The position numbers and the translations under genes were made by a program. A stretch of 64,000 nucleotides of DNA from Mangrovimonas aestuarii (GTDB lineage Bacteria > Bacteroidota > Bacteroidia > Flavobacteriales > Flavobacteriaceae): positions 496,001 through 560,000 of the forward strand of contig NZ_JARACK010000001.1 of assembly GCF_028767185.1 (NCBI RefSeq). The letters run 5' to 3'. The notes below the pieces were generated by a model, which was not told the origin of the DNA, searched no databases, and saw nothing but the letters and a program-made list of their open reading frames with translations. Below, in pieces: positions 38,919-45,422 of the stretch; position 1 is the stretch's first letter; every line of letters begins with the position of its first letter.

Positions 38919-40148
38919 ATGTCTAAAGCCAAGTTCATATTAAAAGAGCCAAATTCTAAAGAAGAAACATTGGTTTACCTAGTTTATAATTACCAATACA
39001 AAAGGTTTAAATATTCCACAAGGGAGAAAATCAACCCAAAGTTTTGGAACGGAAATGAACAGCGAGCAAAAAAATCGAAACAGTTTCCTGAATACCCTGA
39101 ATTCAACTCTCGACTTGATAAAATTGAATATGGCATAAATACAGCATTCAGGAAATTATTGAATGATGGCATTCAACCGAACAACACCAATTTAAAAGAA
39201 GCTTTAGAGGATGAAATTTCAGACTCTATTGTAAAACCTAATAAAACTAATTTCTTAGGGTTCGTGGAAAAGTTCATTGAAGAAAGTAAACTCAACAAGA
39301 AACTAGGGACAATAAAAGTTTACAACACCACATTCAAATATCTTAAAGAATACTCATCAAGAAATAGAATTGATTTTGACACAATAGACTTGGAGTTTTA
39401 CAATAACTATACGCATTACTTATCGAACGAAAACAACCTATCAGCAAATACAGTTGGTAAGCACATAAAAACAATCAAAACATTCCTTAACGAAGCAACG
39501 GATCGTGGAATAAATAACAACCTTGAATTCAAAAAGAAAAAGTTCAAAACAATTAGAGAAGAATCGGACTCTATTTATTTAAGCATTGAAGAACTTAAAA
39601 AAATTGAAAAACTCGATTTATCTGCAATCCCTAGATTAGAGAGGGTTAGAGACTTGTTCTTAATAGGTTGCTACACTGGCTTAAGGTTTTCCGACTTTAC
39701 CCAAATAAACCCTTCTAACATCAACAACCAAAAGTCTATAATTCAAGTTAGAACTCAAAAAACTGGGCAAAGAGTAACAATTCCAATGCACAAAACTGTT
39801 AAGGCTACATTGGACAAATACAACAATCGACTTCCTAAATCTTATGTTAATCAAACGATGAACAAATACCTAAAGGAAATTGCCTCTCTTGCTGGAATTA
39901 AAGAAGAAGTCGAAACAACAATATCAAGAGCCGGTGAAATTGAGAGAACTACTTTACCAAAATACAAACTTGTTTCAACTCATACAGCTAGAAGAAGCTT
40001 TGCTACAAACACCTATTTAGCTAATGTCCCTCCAATTGCAATAATGAAAATAACGGGACACAAAACAGAACGTTCTTTTATGCAGTACATAAGGATAACC
40101 CAAGAAGAAAACGCAGACCAATTATTGAATCATAGTTTTTTTAGATAA
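38919..40148 (+). CDS. int: Tyrosine-type site-specific integrase
   Basis: A 409-residue recombinase with an N-terminal arm-binding region (YNYQYKRFKYSTREKINPKFW), a SAM-like core-binding domain (about 105-205) and a C-terminal catalytic domain. All catalytic residues are visible: R256 (TGLRFSDF), a Lys in RTQKTGQ (about 283), H355 and R358 (STHTARRSF), H381 (ITGHKTERSF) and the nucleophile Y390 (MQYIRI). It is intact and therefore likely active. It should recombine the tRNA-derived attachment repeat. The ATG at 38919 follows the lipoprotein gene by 14 bases, so readthrough from it is likely. Confidence 0.96.
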   Translation: MSKAKFILKEPNSKEETLVYLVYNYQYKRFKYSTREKINPKFWNGNEQRAKKSKQFPEYPEFNSRLDKIEYGINTAFRKLLNDGIQPNNTNLKEALEDEISDSIVKPNKTNFLGFVEKFIEESKLNKKLGTIKVYNTTFKYLKEYSSRNRIDFDTIDLEFYNNYTHYLSNENNLSANTVGKHIKTIKTFLNEATDRGINNNLEFKKKKFKTIREESDSIYLSIEELKKIEKLDLSAIPRLERVRDLFLIGCYTGLRFSDFTQINPSNINNQKSIIQVRTQKTGQRVTIPMHKTVKATLDKYNNRLPKSYVNQTMNKYLKEIASLAGIKEEVETTISRAGEIERTTLPKYKLVSTHTARRSFATNTYLANVPPIAIMKITGHKTERSFMQYIRITQEENADQLLNHSFFR

Positions 40149-40195
40149 CGTATTAATTCACCTTCCTTAACTTATTAACCAATACTTCAAAAACC

Positions 40196-40225
40196 CTAAA
40201 AAGCGCTAAAAAGCGCTAAAAAGGG
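40196..40225 (+). repeat. Three 10-bp tandem repeats between int and the HTH gene
   Basis: CTAAAAAGCG occurs twice and then CTAAAAAGGG, in direct succession from 40196. A 10-bp period puts every copy on the same face of the helix, which suggests a cooperative binding site, for instance for the HTH protein encoded just downstream. Confidence 0.5.
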
Positions 40226-40233
40226 TCGAAAAA

Positions 40234-40261
40234 GAGCACTTTTGGAAAAGTGCATTTTTTA
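40234..40261 (+). terminator. Terminator after the integrase gene
   Basis: An 8-bp stem GCACTTTT/AAAAGTGC (40236-40243 with 40246-40253), then ATTTTTT. It separates int from the downstream HTH gene. Confidence 0.75.
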
Positions 40262-40307
40262 AAAAGCTTCATTTGCACCATAGTTAAACAATTAAATAAA
40301 GTTAATT

Positions 40308-40613
40308 ATGGCAAAATTCATGTTACACACTATTGAACTCTCCGATATTAAAAAAGTTATCGAAGAAGTTCTAGAACAAAAACTAAAAGGGGTTCAAACT
40401 CCAACAACTCAAAAAAAGGAATACACCCTCCTCTCTCGAAAAGATACAGCAAAACTACTTTGTGTATCACTTCCAACACTACACGACTGGACAAAAACAG
40501 GAATAATTAAAGCTCACAGGATTGGCTCTAGAGTACTTTACAAAGAGTACGAAATCTTAGAATCATTAAAACAGATACAAACCCTAAACAAAGAAAGGAG
40601 GTTGCCATGCTAA
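40308..40613 (+). CDS. Excisionase-like helix-turn-helix protein
   Basis: A 101-residue DNA-binding protein. After a helical N-terminus (SDIKKVIEEVLEQKL) it has the MerR/HTH_17 fold of excisionases: LLSRKDTAKLLCVSLPTLHDW, then TGIIKAHRIGSRVLY. In comparable elements such proteins bend attachment-site DNA and steer the integrase toward excision, or regulate replication genes. It is the first gene of the downstream transcript, after the int terminator. Its last seven bases overlap the next gene. Confidence 0.85.
   Translation: MAKFMLHTIELSDIKKVIEEVLEQKLKGVQTPTTQKKEYTLLSRKDTAKLLCVSLPTLHDWTKTGIIKAHRIGSRVLYKEYEILESLKQIQTLNKERRLPC
40592..40602 (+). promoter_or_regulatory. Strong Shine-Dalgarno sequence
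   Basis: AGAAAGGAGGT lies with GGAGG ending five bases before the ATG at 40607, a nearly perfect complement of the 16S rRNA tail. This is rare in the window, where genes lack such sites. It decides the start of the 71-residue gene. Confidence 0.7.
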
Positions 40614-40822
40614 AAAAGAAAAACGACTACTCGGTTATCGTCTTTTTTGAAGACTCTCCTAAACCTAAAAAGTGGGCTTACGTCCATAAACTAAACGGGT
40701 TCTCCTTATTCCTAAAAAAGAATCATCCCACTTGGGAATATATGAACGTTTACAACAGAAGAGAGGGAACTTTTATGAAACAGTTCCGTAAGAGCGACTT
40801 TATCCCTCCTTTCATTCAATAG
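40607..40822 (+). CDS. Small element protein of unknown function
   Basis: A 71-residue soluble protein (MLKKKNDYSVIVFFED...), rich in Lys and aromatic residues, ending FRKSDFIPPFIQ. I do not recognise the family. Its ATG overlaps the HTH gene by seven bases (40607-40613), and a strong ribosome-binding site precedes it, so it is very probably expressed and coupled to the HTH gene. The position between an excisionase-like gene and a Rep gene suggests a role in DNA processing or copy control. This is an inference. Confidence 0.7.
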   Translation: MLKKKNDYSVIVFFEDSPKPKKWAYVHKLNGFSLFLKKNHPTWEYMNVYNRREGTFMKQFRKSDFIPPFIQ

Positions 40823-40835
40823 TTTCTTTTTTTTA

Positions 40836-40875
40836 ACCTTTAAAAACCTAAAGACCTTTAATAATAACCTTTTAA
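40836..40875 (+). repeat. A+T-rich region with four ACCT-type repeats before rep
   Basis: ACCTTTAA (40836), ACCTAAAG (40846), ACCTTTAA (40854) and ACCTTTTAA (40867) lie in an A+T-rich gap just before the Rep gene. They may be Rep-binding repeats of an origin, but they are short and imperfect. Confidence 0.3.
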
Positions 40876-40906
40876 TGGTATTTATTAATGTGCAACGATT
40901 CAGATT

Positions 40907-41743
40907 ATGATTGTTAAAAACACATATGGCACAAGCGTAGCTTTTTCTACTAGAATGTATGGTAAAATTCCAAGCAGAGAATTCACAGGGTCTGCATTAG
41001 ACAGAAAAAAGCAAGAGCCATCGAAAAAATCAAAAGCAAAAAAAAAGGAATGTAAAGACAAGGTACGAAAGGAACGCTCCTTGTCTAGGCGGTCAAAGCA
41101 AAAGATTCGCAAAAAGATTACCTGTTTTGCTAGATGCTATAAAAGATTAAGCTTCGTTACACTTACTTTTTTAAACAAGGTAAACGATGAAGAAGCAGTT
41201 AATCTATTGAGAAAATTTGTTGACAATGCTAAAAAGAGAAGTGAGGATTTCCAGTACGTCTGGGTTGCCGAAAGACAAACCAAAAACGATGAATTCAAGG
41301 GAAATGTACATTTCCATATGATAACCAATAAATATTGGAAAATTGAAAAGTGGTGGAATTATTGGATTGATTTACAAATCAAAAACGGCATAAAACCACG
41401 TAACGAAAATTTCAAACCCTCTTCTGCTTTTGACGTAAAACAATTAAACTCAAATAACATTAGGTCTATTGCATCCTACGTTACTAAGTACGTAACCAAA
41501 AACAACGCAAAGTTCAGATGCCAAGTTTGGAACTGCTCTAAGAGAGTTTCCCAGCTTTACACAGACTTTTACACTACATCAGAGTTTACAGACCAATTCA
41601 AGCGCCTAGATGCAGTCTTGAAAGAGTTTGAGGTAAAAGATAACAATCGTCCATTCCTAAACATTAAAATGATTGACTTAAACCGAACCACTTTAAAACT
41701 ATACAATAGACTTGACAAAAAAAATTCAGCAATTCAAAACTAA
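40907..41743 (+). CDS. rep: HUH-type rolling-circle replication initiator (Rep)
   Basis: A 278-residue protein with the three motifs of HUH endonucleases. Motif 1 is FVTLTF (83-88). Motif 2 is VHFHM with the metal-binding H135 and H137. Motif 3 is Y191-V-T-K-Y195 with a further VTK after it, a two-tyrosine arrangement as in Rep proteins of small phages and rolling-circle plasmids. The N-terminal 70 residues are very Lys/Arg-rich. It is expected to nick one strand at the element's origin and start copying after excision. No relaxase or coat genes accompany it. Confidence 0.82.
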   Translation: MIVKNTYGTSVAFSTRMYGKIPSREFTGSALDRKKQEPSKKSKAKKKECKDKVRKERSLSRRSKQKIRKKITCFARCYKRLSFVTLTFLNKVNDEEAVNLLRKFVDNAKKRSEDFQYVWVAERQTKNDEFKGNVHFHMITNKYWKIEKWWNYWIDLQIKNGIKPRNENFKPSSAFDVKQLNSNNIRSIASYVTKYVTKNNAKFRCQVWNCSKRVSQLYTDFYTTSEFTDQFKRLDAVLKEFEVKDNNRPFLNIKMIDLNRTTLKLYNRLDKKNSAIQN

Positions 41744-41747
41744 CATT

Positions 41748-42122
41748 ATGAGAAAAACGAAATCTAGTAAAACCTCAAATTCCTACCATAATTTTCTAAT
41801 TGACCATAAATTGGCAGACGAGCTTTATACTGTTTTTGATAGAAAAAAAATCATTCAAAACTGTAAGGACTTAGAAACTTCTCTACCAACAACAAATGAA
41901 TATTTTAAAATTTCTATTGGAGAAAAACTTTCCTTTGTTTCCATCAGGGAGAATAACGGTCAAGTATTACAATTCTTATTTTCCAATCAGTTTAATGTTT
42001 ACGAATTACTCAGGATTCCCGACCATATACTATTGGAAAAACACAAAGCATTAATTTTTGAAGCTTATGGAATTAGAAGTTGTAATTCAATTGAAGACCT
42101 GACATGTCTATTTTATGATTGA
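41748..42122 (+). CDS. Element protein of unknown function
   Basis: A 124-residue soluble protein beginning MRKTKSSKTSNSYHNF. The ATG at 41748 lies four bases after the rep stop and is preferred over an in-frame TTG at 41712 inside rep. The mixed helix/strand sequence (FLIDHKLADELYTVFDRKK; LSFVSIRENNGQVLQFLFS) gives no family. Tight coupling to rep suggests an accessory replication role. The 3' end overlaps the convergent HNH gene by 15 bases. Confidence 0.6.
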   Translation: MRKTKSSKTSNSYHNFLIDHKLADELYTVFDRKKIIQNCKDLETSLPTTNEYFKISIGEKLSFVSIRENNGQVLQFLFSNQFNVYELLRIPDHILLEKHKALIFEAYGIRSCNSIEDLTCLFYD

Positions 42123-42827
42123 TTTTTTTAATTCTTCAATGCTCAAAGTACTAATTTGCCTATGTAACATGCGATGACAATTTGAACAAACAAGAGCTAA
42201 GTCTGACAACTTAGTATCAGAATCAGGTTCCAATTCAGAGAGGGGTTTACGGTGGTGACATTCGATAAACCCTTTTCCAATTTCCCCATACCTGTTAAAG
42301 AAATCAAATGAACACACTTCACAATCCAGCTTTCCATTTTCTCTAAAATATCCCTCCTTTTTCATTTTAGATATTTTAGAGTTTCTCTCTCTTAATTTAT
42401 GCAATTTAAAAACCACTTCACCCTCTTTTACAACAACCTCCTCACCATCGTTTTCAATCCCATAAAGCTCAACACATAATTCCTGATTTAAAACAGAAGA
42501 CCTAATTAAATTTGCTATCCTATTTAAACCCTCTCTATTATTTACAAACTCATTAAACAGCAAAAAATCGAGTTTACTATAAGACTTCATCCCTCTCCCC
42601 TTATAGTCAGGGTCGATTGCCAAGAAATTACTCAATTTCAAACCAACGCCATTAGGATTACGAAACTTATTTCTAATAGGTCTATTACTGTGAATCGGCA
42701 TTTTATTTAGAACTTCTGACAACTCAATTATTTTAAGATTATTAGAATGAATTTGACCCGGCTCAATTTTAAAATACAAGTCTAAAGCTAAAATAATTTC
42801 ATCTCTGTGCCATTTAGGATTCCTCAT
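42108..42827 (-). CDS. HNH endonuclease, McrA-like
   Basis: A 239-residue nuclease. The C-terminal HNH domain has a zinc knuckle C169-x2-C172 and C214-x2-C217, and the catalytic-metal residues H191/H192 (ECHHRKPL) and H218/H222 (NCHRMLHR). The first 110 residues (WHRDEIILALDLYFK; NPNGVGLKLSNFLAIDP) resemble the recognition part of McrA-like, modification-dependent restriction enzymes. No methyltransferase is nearby, which fits a type IV enzyme. The gene is downstream of the TPR gene by 37 bases on the same strand, suggesting a two-gene unit. Confidence 0.82.
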   Translation of the reverse strand: MRNPKWHRDEIILALDLYFKIEPGQIHSNNLKIIELSEVLNKMPIHSNRPIRNKFRNPNGVGLKLSNFLAIDPDYKGRGMKSYSKLDFLLFNEFVNNREGLNRIANLIRSSVLNQELCVELYGIENDGEEVVVKEGEVVFKLHKLRERNSKISKMKKEGYFRENGKLDCEVCSFDFFNRYGEIGKGFIECHHRKPLSELEPDSDTKLSDLALVCSNCHRMLHRQISTLSIEELKKSIIK

Positions 42828-42864
42828 AGTTAACTATTTAAAAAGTCTGTTTTTTTTACCAAAA

Positions 42865-44268
42865 TCAAGATTCAACTCCAATGATTGATTCAATTTCTTT
42901 AATATACTCCTTTGCCAGAGCATGTAACAATCCCCAAGAACCACTTTCATCAGTAAAACTAATGAAACTCTCAAGCTCTCCATAAGCTAAAACAGCATTA
43001 TTTTCCTTTTTAAAAAGAAAAACACCCAAAATAAAATGCGATTGTATATGCTCCGATTTTAGACTAAGCATAGTTCTATTGAATTGAATAACTTGGTCAA
43101 CTGTTACTTTCTCTCCTGCATAACTATTACTTAAAATCGAATTTAGTGTATCAATAGCTTCCCTACTCTTCTTTAAACTTATTAACACGTAAAGCTTATT
43201 ATATCTCCATGTACCATCTCCATCATCTTCAACCAACTCACTTGCCTTTTCAATATGCTTAAGAGCCAATTCTAATTTATTTTGCATAACACAATTTATA
43301 GATTCTGTCAACTGCTCATTGTAAGCATTAGGAGATATTTCCAAATACTTCTTCCTATAACTAACTGACTTTTCTATTTCCCCATTGAAATAACAATAAT
43401 TTGCAGCTAATATTAATGAGAATTTTTTTAGTTGATTTACTTTTTCGTGATAGCTACTTATATCTGAATGTCCTCTGATATAATCGTTTAGAGCATCCCA
43501 AATTTTAATAGATTTCTCAAAATCATTTGATGCAAAAGTAGCCAAGCCAATCATGTAAGTTGCTGTGAAAAATATATGCTCCGAATTGTCCTTAAAACCG
43601 TTTAATTCGTCTTCCTCTAAAAAAGTAATCTCTCTTTTCCATAATTCTGAAAACTCCATTCTAAACTTTTTCTCCATATTAAGTGAGAGTTTGGAATGTA
43701 AAATCAATGCTTCAATATCAAGAAAGTAATTTACTAATCCTTTTGACTTCCTCTTTGCTAAATCCCCAAAAACATAAAAAGAGGCATTTAGCTTATTAGA
43801 AAACTGAATAAAAGAGTCATATTCTTCTTTTTCATTAAATTCTTTACTCCCTTTAAAATGGCTGATTTTTTTCTTTACTTTTAAAGAAAGATGATTATTT
43901 AATACAATCACCTCATAAGCTTGGTCGAGATTGTATTTTTCTAATTGCTTTTTAATCCCCTTGGCAAAATCATTCTTTATTCTTCTTTCTTGTTCATCAT
44001 CCTCTGCCTCTATTGCAATAATAATATTTTGCCTTATACAGTCCGTTTTAGGGAACCGCTCTCTTTTAAATTTCCAATATATAATAAGGACTACTTCAAA
44101 AGCAAACCAAATCAAAACCCCATAAATATTAGTATTAAAAACATCCTTCAAAAAAGGGTTAACGAACTGGAATATTATTGAAGAAAAAATGACAAATAAA
44201 AGAATGGTTCTTATTCTATAAAATTCAATATTCCTGAAATCAATCTTAAGTAAACTTTGAAAATCCAT
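42865..44268 (-). CDS. Membrane-anchored TPR protein of unknown function
   Basis: A 467-residue protein. Two membrane helices (about 21-38 and 46-66) are at the N-terminus. A mixed alpha/beta domain (about 75-190; strands IIIAIEAED, YEVIVLNN, SFYVFGDL, YFLDIEALIL) follows, then TPR-like helices to the end (about 225-450). The alpha/beta part is vaguely like the TolB-type domain preceding TPRs in other bacterial sensors. It is the first gene of the minus-strand cargo unit and is followed by the HNH gene. The membrane sensor plus nuclease pairing is reminiscent of defence systems. Codon use appears more A+T-rich than in the chromosomal genes. Confidence 0.7.
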   Translation of the reverse strand: MDFQSLLKIDFRNIEFYRIRTILLFVIFSSIIFQFVNPFLKDVFNTNIYGVLIWFAFEVVLIIYWKFKRERFPKTDCIRQNIIIAIEAEDDEQERRIKNDFAKGIKKQLEKYNLDQAYEVIVLNNHLSLKVKKKISHFKGSKEFNEKEEYDSFIQFSNKLNASFYVFGDLAKRKSKGLVNYFLDIEALILHSKLSLNMEKKFRMEFSELWKREITFLEEDELNGFKDNSEHIFFTATYMIGLATFASNDFEKSIKIWDALNDYIRGHSDISSYHEKVNQLKKFSLILAANYCYFNGEIEKSVSYRKKYLEISPNAYNEQLTESINCVMQNKLELALKHIEKASELVEDDGDGTWRYNKLYVLISLKKSREAIDTLNSILSNSYAGEKVTVDQVIQFNRTMLSLKSEHIQSHFILGVFLFKKENNAVLAYGELESFISFTDESGSWGLLHALAKEYIKEIESIIGVES

Positions 44269-44349
44269 TTAAACACATTTAACAATGTTAAAAATGAGAA
44301 TAAAAAACCAAAAAAATAAAAATTACTCTTTTTAAATATAAACAACTAT

Positions 44350-44372
44350 TATCGTCCCCTCATTCGTCCCCT
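44350..44372 (+). repeat. Right tandem 11-bp repeats, likely integrase arm sites
   Basis: TATCGTCCCCT (44350-44360) and ATTCGTCCCCT (44362-44372), with the same 12-base period and orientation as the left pair. Located 55 bases from the right attachment core. Confidence 0.7.
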
Positions 44373-44380
44373 GGAAATAA

Positions 44381-44416
44381 AAAAGCCTTGCAAACACATG
44401 GTTTACAAGGCTTTTA
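44381..44416 (-). terminator. Terminator of the tRNA gene, supplied by the element
   Basis: A 10-bp stem AAAAGCCTTG/CAAGGCTTTT (44381-44390 with 44406-44415), with four more pairs inside after one mismatch and a five-base loop. It lies directly after the tRNA 3' end on the minus strand, within the element. Confidence 0.8.
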
Positions 44417-44427
44417 AAACGTAATTA

Positions 44428-44445
44428 GTGGTCCCACCTGGGCTC
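44428..44445 (-). repeat. Right attachment site, overlapping the tRNA 3' end
   Basis: The 18 bases equal the left site except for one mismatch at 44442. They form part of the T-arm and acceptor stem of the intact tRNA, so integration regenerated the tRNA. Confidence 0.85.
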
Positions 44446-44502
44446 GAACCAGGGACCACCTGATTATGAGTCAGGTGCTCTAACCAACTGAGCTATAGGA
44501 CC
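44429..44502 (-). tRNA. tRNA with CAT anticodon (Met, or Ile2)
   Basis: A 74-base cloverleaf without encoded CCA. Acceptor stem GGTCCTA/TGGGACC, D-arm GCTC...GAGC, anticodon stem CCTGA/TCAGG with loop CTCATAA (anticodon CAT), five-base variable loop, T-arm CCTGG/CCAGG with loop TTCGAGC, discriminator A. G1-C72 pairing rules out initiator tRNA. CAT could be elongator Met or the Ile2 tRNA that is modified to lysidine; the sequence alone does not decide. Its 3' end is the insertion target of the element. Confidence 0.93.
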
Positions 44503-44559
44503 TCAAAATTGGAGTGCAATATTACCAATATTTTTGATATGTTGCAAGGCTTTTTGCCA

Positions 44560-44961
44560 TTACTTTATTTCTTGACACAATTCAATTAAAACACCATTGG
44601 TCGATTTAGGATGCAAAAATGCCACTAACTTATTGTCTGCCCCTTTTTTAGGTGTTTCGTTAAGCACTGTAAAGCCCTCATTTTTTAGTCGAGAAATTTC
44701 TGCTTCAATATCATCAACATCAAAAGCGATATGATGAATGCCCTCCCCTTTCTTCTCTATAAACTTAGCAATGGGACTGTCTGGCTTTGTAGCTTCAAGC
44801 AGTTCAATTTTATTTTCCCCTACTTTAAAAAAGGAAGTATTCACCCCTTCACTAGCCACCTCTTCAACCTTATAGTGTGGTTCACCAAAAAGCTTCGAAA
44901 ACAACTCATTAGAATTCTCCAAGCTTTTAACCGCTATCCCTATATGTTCTATTTTATTCAT
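44560..44961 (-). CDS. mce: Methylmalonyl-CoA epimerase
   Basis: A 133-residue VOC-fold enzyme that interconverts the (R) and (S) forms of methylmalonyl-CoA in propionate metabolism and in the succinate-propionate pathway. The metal ligands expected for the family are seen as H6 (IEHIGIAV), a residue of the KIELLE strand (about E53), H77 (GIHHIAFDV) and E127 (GVLIELCQ). The mutase is not in the window. It is the first chromosomal gene to the right of the tRNA and is divergent from rbfA. Confidence 0.92.
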   Translation of the reverse strand: MNKIEHIGIAVKSLENSNELFSKLFGEPHYKVEEVASEGVNTSFFKVGENKIELLEATKPDSPIAKFIEKKGEGIHHIAFDVDDIEAEISRLKNEGFTVLNETPKKGADNKLVAFLHPKSTNGVLIELCQEIK

Positions 44962-45014
44962 ATCTTAAGACTTAATTTTGTGCTCCAAAAGTAATATAAT
45001 CTTTAAATATCGAC

Positions 45015-45022
45015 TATTTTTG
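45015..45022 (+). promoter_or_regulatory. -7 box of rbfA
   Basis: TATTTTTG matches TAnnTTTG exactly and ends only four bases before the ATG, so transcription would start at or near the start codon. Confidence 0.4.
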
Positions 45023-45026
45023 TGCT

Positions 45027-45422
45027 ATGGAAGAAAGTAACAGACAGAAGAAAATAGGAAACGTTTTAAAACGTGATCTAGCCGATGTACTTCAACGTGC
45101 AACTAACGATAGTGGTTTGCGTGGTGTGATTATTTCGGTAACCAAAGTGAAGGTGACGGTAGATCTCTCCATAGCCAAAGCATATTTAAGTATTTTCCCA
45201 AACGATAAAGCCAAGGATTTAATTGTTGATATTCGCGCCAACACACCAGCCATAAGACATGAATTGGCACAGCGTACCAAAAACCAATTGAGACGAATGC
45301 CTCAACTTGAGTTTTTTATTGACGATTCTTTGGAATACATTGACCGTATAGAACAGTCTTTAAAAGGAAAAGACAACCCTATTACCAATCCGGATTTATT
45401 GGATGACAGAAAAAAATCCTAA
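45027..45422 (+). CDS. rbfA: Ribosome-binding factor A
   Basis: A 131-residue KH-type protein that helps 16S rRNA 5' end maturation of the 30S subunit. Family phrases are RQKKIGNVLKRDLADVLQ at the N-terminus, VTKVKVTVDLSIAKAYLSIF in the middle and RHELAQRTKNQLRRMPQLEFFIDDSLEY near the end. Its TAA is directly followed by the GTG of the permease gene, so the two are co-translated. Confidence 0.96.
   Translation: MEESNRQKKIGNVLKRDLADVLQRATNDSGLRGVIISVTKVKVTVDLSIAKAYLSIFPNDKAKDLIVDIRANTPAIRHELAQRTKNQLRRMPQLEFFIDDSLEYIDRIEQSLKGKDNPITNPDLLDDRKKS

Larger units (their letters stand above)
44269..44427. other. Right-end junction region of the element
   Basis: No gene in these 159 bases. They hold the start region of the TPR gene, the right arm repeats (44350-44372) and the new terminator of the tRNA (44381-44415). 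Confidence 0.6.
37623..44445. mobile_element. Integrative element of about 6.8 kb in a CAT-anticodon tRNA gene
   Basis: The region is bounded by an 18-bp direct repeat of the tRNA 3' end (37623-37640 and 44428-44445, one mismatch). It contains a tyrosine integrase, an excisionase-like HTH gene, an HUH replication gene and non-housekeeping cargo. A tandem pair of 11-bp repeats lies inside each end. The intact tRNA is at the right end. The repeat spacing predicts an excised circle of 6,805 bp. No relaxase, coat or packaging gene was recognised. It is probably an integrated rolling-circle plasmid, a mobilizable island or a phage satellite. Confidence 0.88.

Noticed and set aside
42108-42827. Group II intron or homing endonuclease
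   Set aside because: The HNH protein is a stand-alone gene with its own N-terminal domain. No intron RNA structure, reverse transcriptase or interrupted gene is next to it.
37822-44268. Integrated filamentous or microvirus-type prophage
   Set aside because: An HUH Rep and integrase are present, but no Zot-like ATPase, major coat or pilot protein was found among the other genes.
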